Source: Nitrospinales bacterium (lineage in GTDB: Bacteria > Nitrospinota > Nitrospinia > Nitrospinales > VA-1). Taken from it: a DNA stretch of 58,592 bases. Below, one piece after another: positions 50,254-58,592 of this stretch. A program made the position numbers and the translations under genes. Each line of letters begins with the position of its first letter. Within the stretch, counting starts at the first letter, position 1. The DNA lies in contig JAKUOQ010000004.1 in the NCBI GenBank assembly GCA_022450865.1, positions 1-58,592 of the forward strand. Reading direction: 5' to 3'. The notes beneath the pieces are model-generated. The model was not told the DNA's origin. It made no database searches and saw only the letters and a list, made by a program, of their open reading frames with translations.

Positions 50254-50643
50254 TTGAAAAATATCTCTAAAAATTCGATAATCTCCGAATCCAAGCAAAT
50301 GACAGATTCCTCGCGAAGGTTCAAACATGCAGGATATGGATTCCTCTTGCTGAATCTGATTTATCTGGCTTTAGCTATCTTTTTTATTCCCCCTTTTAAT
50401 ATTGGTTTGACAACCTTACTCTCACTTTTGGCGTTTGTCCTGCTATTGGGGGTTCTCACATATTATCTTTTGCAAGAGAAAAAGTTGCTGGCACAATTTC
50501 TTGCGTTTATCTATGGAGCCCGTTCTGTATTTACTGCATACTCCTTTTTTGCTGGAGACACCTTTCAGGCTGTACCATATTTTTTGCCTTGTCTTTTCAT
50601 CACGTTTTATCTTCTCGGACGCGCAGCTTGGAATTGGCCCTGA
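50254..50643 (+). CDS. hypothetical 4-TM membrane protein
   Basis: Hydrophobic segments LLLNLIYLALAIFFIPP, LLSLLAFVLLLGVLTYYLL, etc.; TGATG coupling to next ORF. Confidence 0.65.
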   Translation: MKNISKNSIISESKQMTDSSRRFKHAGYGFLLLNLIYLALAIFFIPPFNIGLTTLLSLLAFVLLLGVLTYYLLQEKKLLAQFLAFIYGARSVFTAYSFFAGDTFQAVPYFLPCLFITFYLLGRAAWNWP

Positions 50644-51755
50644 TGAATAACTCTTCTTCTATATTTACTAGATCGCAACCCCGATTGCCCTTGGTTACTG
50701 AATCAGGAAAAAAGTATTCTGGGCTGGAAAATTCTAAATCGCCTGAGCTATGCCAGCGAGTCACTATTTTTTTTGATTACCTAAATGAACAGATAGGATT
50801 TCCAAAAACAGATTTGGGTCTAGAAAATCAGGTTTTTTTTAATTTGTTATTACAATCTGCATACCCAGAAATAATGATCGATCTCGCAGATCTTATTTAT
50901 GTTCAACATGAACGACCTGCTGTTTATTTAAATTTTGATCATATTCATATGAATCTTAAAAAAGACCGGGTGGTTCTTACGGAATCAATGGATCAGATCA
51001 ATAAAAAATTTGCAGTCCTTTTCCAGGAATTGGTAAATACTATCAAAGATAGCCCAATCTTATTCAGCGATACCCGAATGATTCGGTTGTTGAGTGAGAG
51101 TTATAGTATTTATCTTTTCCAGACAGAAAATTTTCCATGGGATAATCCTATGGAAATGATTCCCACCGATTTAAAAAACTCAATCATGGATGTTGCAACA
51201 GGTCTCGCCGGTTTCCGTTTAATTCATGACTGGCCCGAGAATTACCCAAAATTGATTCTTACGGACAATTTACCCTTTATCATTATGGGGTTGACTCACT
51301 ACGTGAAACTTTCTGGGAAAACCAATATAGAGATTTTAAATATAGATTTTCCAGATGGACCTCTTGGAAAACGTTGCGGTTGTATTCTTGCAAATAAATT
51401 TTTACACCATTTGCAAAGAAGTGAACGGAAAAAATTTTTACAATGGGCAATTGAGGCTTTGGATACTGATGGAATGTTATTAATTCTCGATACTGATCTG
51501 GAATATCAGATCTTACGGCGTGCGCAAAACCAGGAATACTGCGAAAAACTCATAGATGGATATAAGGAAACCCTTGTTGAAATTGAAGAGAATTTTTGCG
51601 AAACCTTAATCCAAGATGTGAGACACGTTGGTTTCGATGTCTCACATTTTGACTTCCACGAATATGAAGATGAAACTGATGCCTACAGTCAGCGCCCCGG
51701 CGAAAACTTATCCATAAAATTCATAGGTCTTGAGATTATGGCCAATAAAGTTTGA
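50643..51755 (+). CDS. hypothetical protein with possible SAM-methyltransferase-like C-terminal half
   Basis: ILNIDFPDGPLGKRCGCILANKFLHHLQRSERKKFLQWAIEALDTDGMLLILDTDLE resembles class I methyltransferase beta4-beta5 region. Confidence 0.65.
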   Translation: MNNSSSIFTRSQPRLPLVTESGKKYSGLENSKSPELCQRVTIFFDYLNEQIGFPKTDLGLENQVFFNLLLQSAYPEIMIDLADLIYVQHERPAVYLNFDHIHMNLKKDRVVLTESMDQINKKFAVLFQELVNTIKDSPILFSDTRMIRLLSESYSIYLFQTENFPWDNPMEMIPTDLKNSIMDVATGLAGFRLIHDWPENYPKLILTDNLPFIIMGLTHYVKLSGKTNIEILNIDFPDGPLGKRCGCILANKFLHHLQRSERKKFLQWAIEALDTDGMLLILDTDLEYQILRRAQNQEYCEKLIDGYKETLVEIEENFCETLIQDVRHVGFDVSHFDFHEYEDETDAYSQRPGENLSIKFIGLEIMANKV

Positions 51756-51819
51756 GAGAATGACGAACCGCAGCAAGTGAGGGATGATTGTTTTACAGTA
51801 AAGGAGAATCAGCCAAGGT

Positions 51820-52182
51820 TCACTTCAGGTGTTTTTTGAGGGATTTCCACTCTTCCTGTGTGGACTGACTGGCTTTTTTTTCCATATCTCGATAAATTTC
51901 TATTACTTTTTTTCCTAATGGTGTAAGTGCTGCCCCCCCGCCTCCTTTTCCTCCAGTCACGCTTTCTACTAAAGGTTTTTTGAAGCATTGGTTCATAGCG
52001 TCTACCATGTCCCAGGCACGCCGATAACTGATATGACCTTGTCTTGCAGCCTCCGATATGGATCCTGCCTTATCGATGGATTCCAATAAATCTACTTTGC
52101 CCGGACCCAAGGCAATCAAATCATCTGACATGATCCGAAAACGGGAACGACAACGAATGTTTCTGGTTTTGGGTCTCGGCAA
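51820..52182 (-). CDS. ModE-like N-terminal winged-helix regulator
   Basis: GPGKVDLLESIDKAGSISEAARQGHISYRRAWDMVDAMNQCFKKPLVESVTGGKGGGGAALTPLGKKVI; no C-terminal molybdate-binding domain. Confidence 0.9.
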   Translation of the reverse strand: MPRPKTRNIRCRSRFRIMSDDLIALGPGKVDLLESIDKAGSISEAARQGHISYRRAWDMVDAMNQCFKKPLVESVTGGKGGGGAALTPLGKKVIEIYRDMEKKASQSTQEEWKSLKKHLK

Positions 52183-52497
52183 AATTTGATCCTTTTACTA
52201 TTTTTCCAGAGCTGAAGAATTTTGAATTTTAACCTGTTTTCTGGGCATTGTTATTGCCATTTACAGCTTAAATAGGCAGTTTCTTTTATCATAACATTGA
52301 TTTTAGGCTTGTTTTCGTACATAATATAGAAAAAATACATTGAATCCCTTCTTCTTATGGCGTTTTGATATGGGGATTCTGCTAGAGATATTGGTTGAAG
52401 ATGACGAGAAAGTCAGCTTTAATTTTTTGGGTTTAGTTGACTAATAGTTTTTTAACAGTGTTTATTTATTGTTCCATTTTTTTCAAATGAGGAGTTT

Positions 52498-52944
52498 ATG
52501 AAGATTATTTCTAAAGTAGTAGCCTTGATGGCAGTTTTTGCATTTGTAGGATGTGCGGGTCAAGCTGGCGGCGGATCAACCGCTGGTAAAGTATCTAATA
52601 AACCCATCACCATTACTACACCGGCAACTCTGAGTAATGTAAGTAGTCCGTTGAAAGTTTGCATGGCAACAAAGGGTTATACGGTTGAGCCTGCCAAAAA
52701 GGGTGTTAATCCGGGTAAAGGACATCATCATTTATTGATTGATGTGCCTATCCCTGCAGATTTAAGTAAGCGTATAGGCAAAGATTCAAATCATGTTCAT
52801 ATGGGCGATGGTTCTAAATGTAAAACATTGAACTTAGCTAAAGGACAGCACACAATCACCGCTGTTTTTGCCCAAGGCAACCATGTTCCGTACAATCCTC
52901 CGGTAACGGATGGTGTGACTGTAACCGTTACGCATGTAAAATAA
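52498..52944 (+). CDS. DUF4399-like lipoprotein
   Basis: Lipobox FVGC; SSPLKVCMATKGYTVEPA...GHHHLLIDVPIP...NHVHMGDGSKCKTLNLAKGQHTITAVFAQGNHVPYNPPV. Confidence 0.85.
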   Translation: MKIISKVVALMAVFAFVGCAGQAGGGSTAGKVSNKPITITTPATLSNVSSPLKVCMATKGYTVEPAKKGVNPGKGHHHLLIDVPIPADLSKRIGKDSNHVHMGDGSKCKTLNLAKGQHTITAVFAQGNHVPYNPPVTDGVTVTVTHVK

Positions 52945-52977
52945 TTTTTACGGGAATAGTTATACTGAAACAATTTA

Positions 52978-53012
52978 ATTCCACCCCCGGTTTCGGGGGT
53001 GGAATTTTTTTT
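52978..53012 (+). terminator. Rho-independent terminator
   Basis: ATTCCACCCCCGGTTTCGGGGGTGGAATTTTTTTT perfect stem, small loop, U tract. Confidence 0.93.
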
Positions 53013-53032
53013 GACCTCTACTCAAATATTTC

Positions 53033-53968
53033 ATGACAAATTTACCCAAAGCTTCGGGCCCGGTTTTTTCTAAAAATCACCTGATTAACCTCTATTACAT
53101 AAACGAGTTATACCAAAATATTGCTATAGAGGTTTCCAGCCGCCTAAAAGAAATCTATGGGCTTGATCTTTCCTTTACATCGGGGATCTGGGGAGGGACT
53201 TATTTAATCGCCAAGCCCAATGGGTTATCGCGTCGCCGAATATGGAGACTCTACTCTATAGTTAACTTGCCGCAGGACAGTTCCTTGGATAAACAAGAGA
53301 ATATGGAAAAGCTGGTTGCTATTTATACTGACGTTTATAAAGAGGCTTTTGCTCCATACCAAATTGCACTTGACTTGAAAATGTGGGGTGGCACATTACC
53401 CCATAGCAATAAGTCAAAACCCAGTCTGACCATGCATATGGAGGATGCAACGGAAAGAGTTCGATGGTTAAGAACATTTTTTGTGTGGAACAAGGTTCCG
53501 TGGGAAGAATCGATAATCAGCGATACGGTAAGAATTATTAAGGAATACAAACCCTTTTTTGATTTAACAAAAGGACCTGTAAAGAAAGACCCAAAGGATA
53601 TTAAATATCTTTTGCAAGACATTATTATCATTTATCGTACTATTGAAAATGCCTGTAGTAAAGATTTTCGAGAACACGCGTCGCCTATTATTGAGAGCAT
53701 GATGCAAGCATTTATGGAAGGTCTCCATGATCCTGAAAAAATAAACGAGCATTACCAGATGGTTTTTAATAATGCCCTGATTTATGGTTTTGAGGAGAGC
53801 TTAGGAGGGCCATTTAAAAAACAAGGTCTCGACATTAAGGCTATCGAAACTTGGCCAGTAGAAAAAATTAATTGGATTCCAGAGGAGTTAAAAGAAAAAC
53901 TCATCCCGCCTATTCAAAATATTTTTAAGGGATTTAGAAAAGAATTGAAAGCAGTTAGTGATTCCTAA
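53033..53968 (+). CDS. conserved-looking hypothetical protein
   Basis: Full-length ORF of protein-like composition; no recognised motif. Confidence 0.7.
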   Translation: MTNLPKASGPVFSKNHLINLYYINELYQNIAIEVSSRLKEIYGLDLSFTSGIWGGTYLIAKPNGLSRRRIWRLYSIVNLPQDSSLDKQENMEKLVAIYTDVYKEAFAPYQIALDLKMWGGTLPHSNKSKPSLTMHMEDATERVRWLRTFFVWNKVPWEESIISDTVRIIKEYKPFFDLTKGPVKKDPKDIKYLLQDIIIIYRTIENACSKDFREHASPIIESMMQAFMEGLHDPEKINEHYQMVFNNALIYGFEESLGGPFKKQGLDIKAIETWPVEKINWIPEELKEKLIPPIQNIFKGFRKELKAVSDS

Positions 53969-53970
53969 AA

Positions 53971-54672
53971 TTAATCTTGACTCGACAATGCAGAAACAAA
54001 ATCTGTAAGGCTGGGGAAAACTATTTCTGCACCATTGAAATCAATATTTCTGTTCAAGTCGTTTTTTATAATAATACAAGGCATGCCTGCATCGTTTGCC
54101 GCATTTAATCCTTTCAAAGCATCTTCCAAAACAAAACATTCTGCGGGTGAATGACCCAGTTTTTCTGCAGCATTCAGAAAAATATCGGGAAAAGGTTTTT
54201 CGCGTTTAGCGGATTCTTTTCCGAGTATGACGGGAATTAAGTCCAGTGCATCAGCATTTCGCAAAATGTGTCTAATATCTGTTGCCCAGGAACCGGAAGC
54301 AATTGCCAATCTGAGACTCGAAGATAACTGTTCAATCAGACGAATAGCTTCTGGAAATAGTTTGATTTCACCACTTTGACAAAATCGGGTGTAGACTTCA
54401 AACTTTTGTTTACGCATATCTATCGGGTCGACATCCAGCTTTAAGTTGTGGCGTTCGATTTCCCCTACAATCCCTTTACCTTTGGAGGTCCATTCTATCC
54501 AATATTCTGCTTTATTTAGAGTGTGACCATACCTTTCAAACACCTCGTTATAAGCTTTGTAATGATAGGGTTCTGAATCTGCGAGCAATCCATCGAAATC
54601 CAGTATCGTTGCTTTGGATTTTTTTAGAAGGTTATGAAGTTTTGATTTACGTTCGAAGAACAAGGAGTCCAT
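53971..54672 (-). CDS. HAD-superfamily hydrolase (beta-phosphoglucomutase-like)
   Basis: ATILDFDGLLADSEPYHYKAYNEVFERYG, AIASGSW, CFVLEDALKGLNAANDAGMPCI. Confidence 0.93.
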   Translation of the reverse strand: MDSLFFERKSKLHNLLKKSKATILDFDGLLADSEPYHYKAYNEVFERYGHTLNKAEYWIEWTSKGKGIVGEIERHNLKLDVDPIDMRKQKFEVYTRFCQSGEIKLFPEAIRLIEQLSSSLRLAIASGSWATDIRHILRNADALDLIPVILGKESAKREKPFPDIFLNAAEKLGHSPAECFVLEDALKGLNAANDAGMPCIIIKNDLNRNIDFNGAEIVFPSLTDFVSALSSQD

Positions 54673-54685
54673 CTGTAGTGATACT

Positions 54686-55357
54686 TTATTCTAGTATTTT
54701 TCCAAAGCGGTCAAAGCGTACCCAGCTTTCCAACTGGTTCCAGGACCAGTAGATCATCAAAGCTTTTCCGCGTACCTTATTTATATTGAGAAAACCCCAA
54801 TAGCGACTGTCCTGACTGTTCTCTCGGTTATCCCCCATCATGAATAAATGGTTATCGGGAACTAGTATTGGACCAAAATCATCTCGTGGCACCAGAGAGC
54901 TATCAGAGGGTGATTCGGTATGTCTTGCGTGACGGTCTTCATAGAGTTTACCATTGATAAAAACTTTTTGGTGACGCACTTCCAGTAGATCACCCGGAAT
55001 GCCAATCACTCTCTTAATAAAATCACGCTTCTCGTCTTTAGGATATTTAAAGACGATGATATCGCCGCGCTCAGGTTGTTTGGGAAAAAAGATTATGTCA
55101 TCAAATAATTTAATGTTTAGAAATGGAATTTCATTTGGGATATGCGTCCCGTAGGCAAATTTTGAGACAAGAATGTGGTCGCCTATAAGAAGAGTCTCCT
55201 CCATCGAACCGGAGGGAATTTTAAAAGCCTGAACAAAAAACGTGCGAATAAAAAGGGCAAGAAGAAGGGCAATAAAGATTGCTTCGGTATACTCTCGCGC
55301 AACGCTTTTTCTTTTTACCGTTTGGTTTTCTGTGTTTTCTGATGTGTTATTTGTCAT
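54686..55357 (-). CDS. lepB: signal peptidase I
   Basis: [51 protein letters not shown]; downstream of lepA. Confidence 0.96.
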   Translation of the reverse strand: MTNNTSENTENQTVKRKSVAREYTEAIFIALLLALFIRTFFVQAFKIPSGSMEETLLIGDHILVSKFAYGTHIPNEIPFLNIKLFDDIIFFPKQPERGDIIVFKYPKDEKRDFIKRVIGIPGDLLEVRHQKVFINGKLYEDRHARHTESPSDSSLVPRDDFGPILVPDNHLFMMGDNRENSQDSRYWGFLNINKVRGKALMIYWSWNQLESWVRFDRFGKILE

Positions 55358-57149
55358 CTGTCCTCAACACAGCCAGAAAAGCTTCTTGGGGGATTTCCAC
55401 ACTTCCAATCTGTTTCATTTTTTTCTTTCCTTCTTTTTGTTTTTCAAGCAATTTGCGTTTGCGGGTAATATCCCCTCCGTAACATTTTGCCAGAACATTT
55501 TTTCGTAACGCCTTTACGGTTTCACGGGAAATGACCTTACTACCAATCGCAGCTTGGATGGCGACCTCAAACATTTGCCGGGGAATTTGCTGTTTGAGCT
55601 TTTTAGCTAAATCGCGACCTTGGTAATACACCTTATCTTTATGTGCTATTAAAGACAAAGCATCCACCAGTTCCCCGTTCAAGAGGATGTCCAACTTTAC
55701 CAGACTGGATGTCCTGAAATCTATAAATTCGTAATCAAAGGAGGCGTAACCTTTGGTAGAAGATTTTAGTTTGTCATAAAAGTCCAGCACGATTTCATTG
55801 AAGGGTAATTCGTATTCCAACAGGATGGTTTCTGGGTTAAGGTATTCCATTTTTTTCTGAATGCCGCGTCGGTCCCTCACCAGAGCCATTATAACGCCAA
55901 TATATTTCTCCGGTACAATAATGGTCCCCATAACATAGGGCTCTTCCAGGTGGTCAATGTTCTTCTGTTCTTTTAATTTGGTTGGGTTGTCGATCATTAT
56001 GGTTTTGCCATCGGTGGTAATCACCTTATAAATAACCGTAGGTGCGGTAGTGAGGAGATCGACTTTATATTCTCTCTCAATACGTTCTCGAATGATTTCC
56101 ATATGTAATAATCCGAGGAACCCGCAACGAAAACCAAACCCCAGCGCAGTTGATGTTTCTGCTTCATAAGAGAATGAAGCATCGTTCAGAGTTAATTTTT
56201 TAAGAGAGTCGCGCAGGTCTTCATAGTCATCGCCACTAATGGGATAGAGGCCACTGAACACCATAGGTTTTACTTCTTTATAACCAGGTAAAGGTTTTTC
56301 AGCAGGAGATTTAGCATGTGTGATTGTATCACCAACTTTAGTTTGATCCAGTTGTTTGATTCCCGCTATCAAGTAACCCACCTCCCCGGCTTGCAAGGTA
56401 GCTTTGGGTTCCTGTTTAGGGTTAAAGGTGCCGAGTTCTTCCACTACAAATTTATTATCTGTGGCCATCATGGTTATTTCATCGCCCACCTTGAGTATTC
56501 CATGTTGAACTTTAATTAGGATAATGACACCGCGAAAAGAATCGTACCAGGCATCGAATAGTAAGGCTTGCAGTGTTCCATGTTCATTACCTTCGGGGGA
56601 TGGAATTAAATTTGTTATCGATTCCATCAACTCATCGATACCTATTCCTTCTTTAGCGCTTACCAGAACAGCATTATCTGACTCGATCTGCAATACGTCT
56701 TCTAGTTGTTCTTTAATAAAATCTGGGTTTGCGCTGGGGAGGTCAATTTTATTGATGACGGGAACCACAGCCAGGTCATGCTGCATAGCTAAATTTAGAT
56801 TAGCAATTGTTTGTGCCTGAATACCTTGTGTTGCATCAATGACCAGCAATACACCTTCACACGCAGCAAGACTGCGTGATACTTCGTATGTGAAATCTAC
56901 ATGCCCTGGCGTGTCAATCATATTGAATACAAAGTTACCTTCCTCCTTGGAGGAATGCTTTAAGCAAACCGTTTGCGCTTTAATGGTAATCCCACGTTCA
57001 CGTTCGAGATCCATATTATCCAAAACCTGATCTTTCATTTCTCGCTGGGAAAGCGCAGAAGTAGCAAGAATCAATTTGTCTGCCAGCGTAGATTTACCAT
57101 GATCAATATGGGCAATGATGGAAAAATTTCTTAATTTATTTTGTTCCAT
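55347..57149 (-). CDS. lepA: elongation factor 4 (LepA)
   Basis: [34 protein letters not shown]-terminal [30 protein letters not shown]. Confidence 0.98.
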   Translation of the reverse strand: MEQNKLRNFSIIAHIDHGKSTLADKLILATSALSQREMKDQVLDNMDLERERGITIKAQTVCLKHSSKEEGNFVFNMIDTPGHVDFTYEVSRSLAACEGVLLVIDATQGIQAQTIANLNLAMQHDLAVVPVINKIDLPSANPDFIKEQLEDVLQIESDNAVLVSAKEGIGIDELMESITNLIPSPEGNEHGTLQALLFDAWYDSFRGVIILIKVQHGILKVGDEITMMATDNKFVVEELGTFNPKQEPKATLQAGEVGYLIAGIKQLDQTKVGDTITHAKSPAEKPLPGYKEVKPMVFSGLYPISGDDYEDLRDSLKKLTLNDASFSYEAETSTALGFGFRCGFLGLLHMEIIRERIEREYKVDLLTTAPTVIYKVITTDGKTIMIDNPTKLKEQKNIDHLEEPYVMGTIIVPEKYIGVIMALVRDRRGIQKKMEYLNPETILLEYELPFNEIVLDFYDKLKSSTKGYASFDYEFIDFRTSSLVKLDILLNGELVDALSLIAHKDKVYYQGRDLAKKLKQQIPRQMFEVAIQAAIGSKVISRETVKALRKNVLAKCYGGDITRKRKLLEKQKEGKKKMKQIGSVEIPQEAFLAVLRTDDK

Positions 57150-57255
57150 AGTTTTTTAAAAATTTGCAAAACTTAAAAAATCAGTTAAAGCTTCCGGGAA
57201 AATTAGACAGGAGATGTTGTAATCCTGGAGGTATTTAAGTAATAAATACTTCTTA

Positions 57256-58275
57256 TTAGTTCATGGAAGAAGTGCGTGCCACTTTACGGGAAGGGAAAAA
57301 TGTCTCGCTGTATTTTTCAACTTTGGTAAGGGGTGTCGTCCTTAAAAATTTCTGCCATTCATCAAATTGGATTTTCATTGCCTCATAATCTTTTGCATTA
57401 TCAATATCTAGGGCGGCTCCTGGAAAAGGTACTTCAAGAGTCGAAAATCGAGTATTCATTATAGTGGATATTGTTTCTTCCAATTCCTTTTTAGGGTTCA
57501 GCTTCCTAAAATAATTTACCACGAACTCAAGACCTAGTCCGCCAAAAAACAAACATAGTTGCAGTCCAATATAATTTTTATAATGCTTTGCCTTATCTTT
57601 TCCAAATACGGACAAACTAAATAACACCAGATTTTTGAAGTTTCTCTGATAACGATACTGGTACATTTTTTGGATATATTCCCGATTCTCAATGCGCAGA
57701 GGCTTGACTAGGTGCAAGTTATTAATGCGGAAACTATCTTCATTGATGTGTAAGTAGGCCATTTTGATTCCGGGTTTGCCTTCCTGGGGATAAAAATGTC
57801 GTAGTTTTTCTCGCGATACCAGCCCTAGAACATGATCGTAACGATTCATATCCGCATTGGAAATAAAATATTCAACTTCATGCGGAGTAATCAGTGGAGC
57901 ATCACAAGGCACAACAAGGACGGCTTTATCACGGTGTGAGTCCTTATTTACATCCTCTACCTGTTGAGATTGTAAAAATGTCTGCCAGACGTTTTCATAC
58001 AAATTGGCTTTTTGTTCGACAACATGAATGCGTTTTGGAAATTCACGGTCAATTCGGCTCGAATGCAGAACCTGATCCAGCTTGTCTTTCAATCCAACAA
58101 TATAGATATCCCCAATCGATTTAACCTGTTGCAAGGCTTGAATTACATAAAGAATGACGCATTTTCCCTGTAGGGTCAGAAATGCCTTGTTCTGGCGATA
58201 AACTTTATAGCTGGACTTTCCTTCGCCCGCTACCAGAATCACATCATATTTTTTATGTCCGATTGATGAACCCAT
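57256..58275 (-). CDS. MobA-like NTP transferase domain protein
   Basis: VILVAGEGKSSYKVYRQNKAFLTLQGKCVILYVIQALQQV...VLVVPCDAPLITPHEVEYFI. Confidence 0.75.
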   Translation of the reverse strand: MGSSIGHKKYDVILVAGEGKSSYKVYRQNKAFLTLQGKCVILYVIQALQQVKSIGDIYIVGLKDKLDQVLHSSRIDREFPKRIHVVEQKANLYENVWQTFLQSQQVEDVNKDSHRDKAVLVVPCDAPLITPHEVEYFISNADMNRYDHVLGLVSREKLRHFYPQEGKPGIKMAYLHINEDSFRINNLHLVKPLRIENREYIQKMYQYRYQRNFKNLVLFSLSVFGKDKAKHYKNYIGLQLCLFFGGLGLEFVVNYFRKLNPKKELEETISTIMNTRFSTLEVPFPGAALDIDNAKDYEAMKIQFDEWQKFLRTTPLTKVEKYSETFFPSRKVARTSSMN

Positions 58276-58393
58276 AACTCTAGTTTACCACTTCCTTTTC
58301 CTTTTTTACTATTTGTAATTTCTTGCACGTTTCCGGTAAATTGGTTATACACATGATTCGTTTTTTATTAATTAAAACACCAAATGTCTTCCT

Positions 58394-58592
58394 ATGGCAA
58401 ATGATTCAAATCTAAAAACCACTCCTCTTCACTCAATGCATAAGGAACTTGGGGGCAAGCTGGTTCCTTTTGCTGGCTGGCATATGCCTATTCAATTTAA
58501 AGGAGTGATTCAAGAGCATCAATGCGTTCGGCATAGCGTCGGTATTTTTGATGTTAGCCATATGGGCGAAATTGAAATCGCCGGTCCTGAAG
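58394..58592 (+). CDS. gcvT: aminomethyltransferase (glycine cleavage T protein), partial at window edge
   Basis: [66 protein letters not shown]. Confidence 0.93.
   Translation, partial: MANDSNLKTTPLHSMHKELGGKLVPFAGWHMPIQFKGVIQEHQCVRHSVGIFDVSHMGEIEIAGPE

Noticed and set aside
1-58592. CRISPR arrays, transposons, integrases, toxin-antitoxin pairs or defence islands
   Set aside because: No regularly spaced direct repeats, transposase/integrase motifs or defence-gene signatures seen on reading; gene order is typical housekeeping

Overview
58.6 kb AT-rich bacterial chromosomal window. It is dense and mostly housekeeping, with no CRISPR array, rRNA, prophage or transposase that I could support. 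Recognisable content: an LPS heptose block (hldD, hldE, gmhA) plus a UDP-glucuronate decarboxylase-like SDR; fmt-def; argJ-argC; rpsI-rplM; hopanoid genes (shc and hpnH, about 7 kb apart); apt; mnmG; lgt; hemB; tRNA-Asn; recR-ybaB-dnaX with the 4.5S SRP RNA immediately upstream of dnaX; marC; a DEAD-box helicase; rmuC; an aldo/keto reductase with ferredoxin-like cysteines; an MFS/spermidine-synthase/TPR giant; engB; tyrS; lepB-lepA; and the 5' end of gcvT. The most interesting items are: (i) a four-gene translationally coupled c-type cytochrome operon (39231-45447) with two tandem paralogous multihaem cytochromes (10 CXXCH, and 11 CXXCH plus one CX4CH) and two small cytochromes; (ii) a probable programmed frameshift in dnaX (A9 run containing A_AAA_AAC, an immediate -1 stop and a downstream stem-loop) that would make a gamma-type short product; (iii) a stand-alone protein built from three tandem PCP_red-like domains with no other chlorophyll biosynthesis gene in the window; (iv) several unannotated small membrane ORFs and orphan proteins. 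The gene content is compatible with a nitrite-oxidiser/Nitrospinota-like genome, but that is only an impression. All family assignments come from reading the translations, with no database search.
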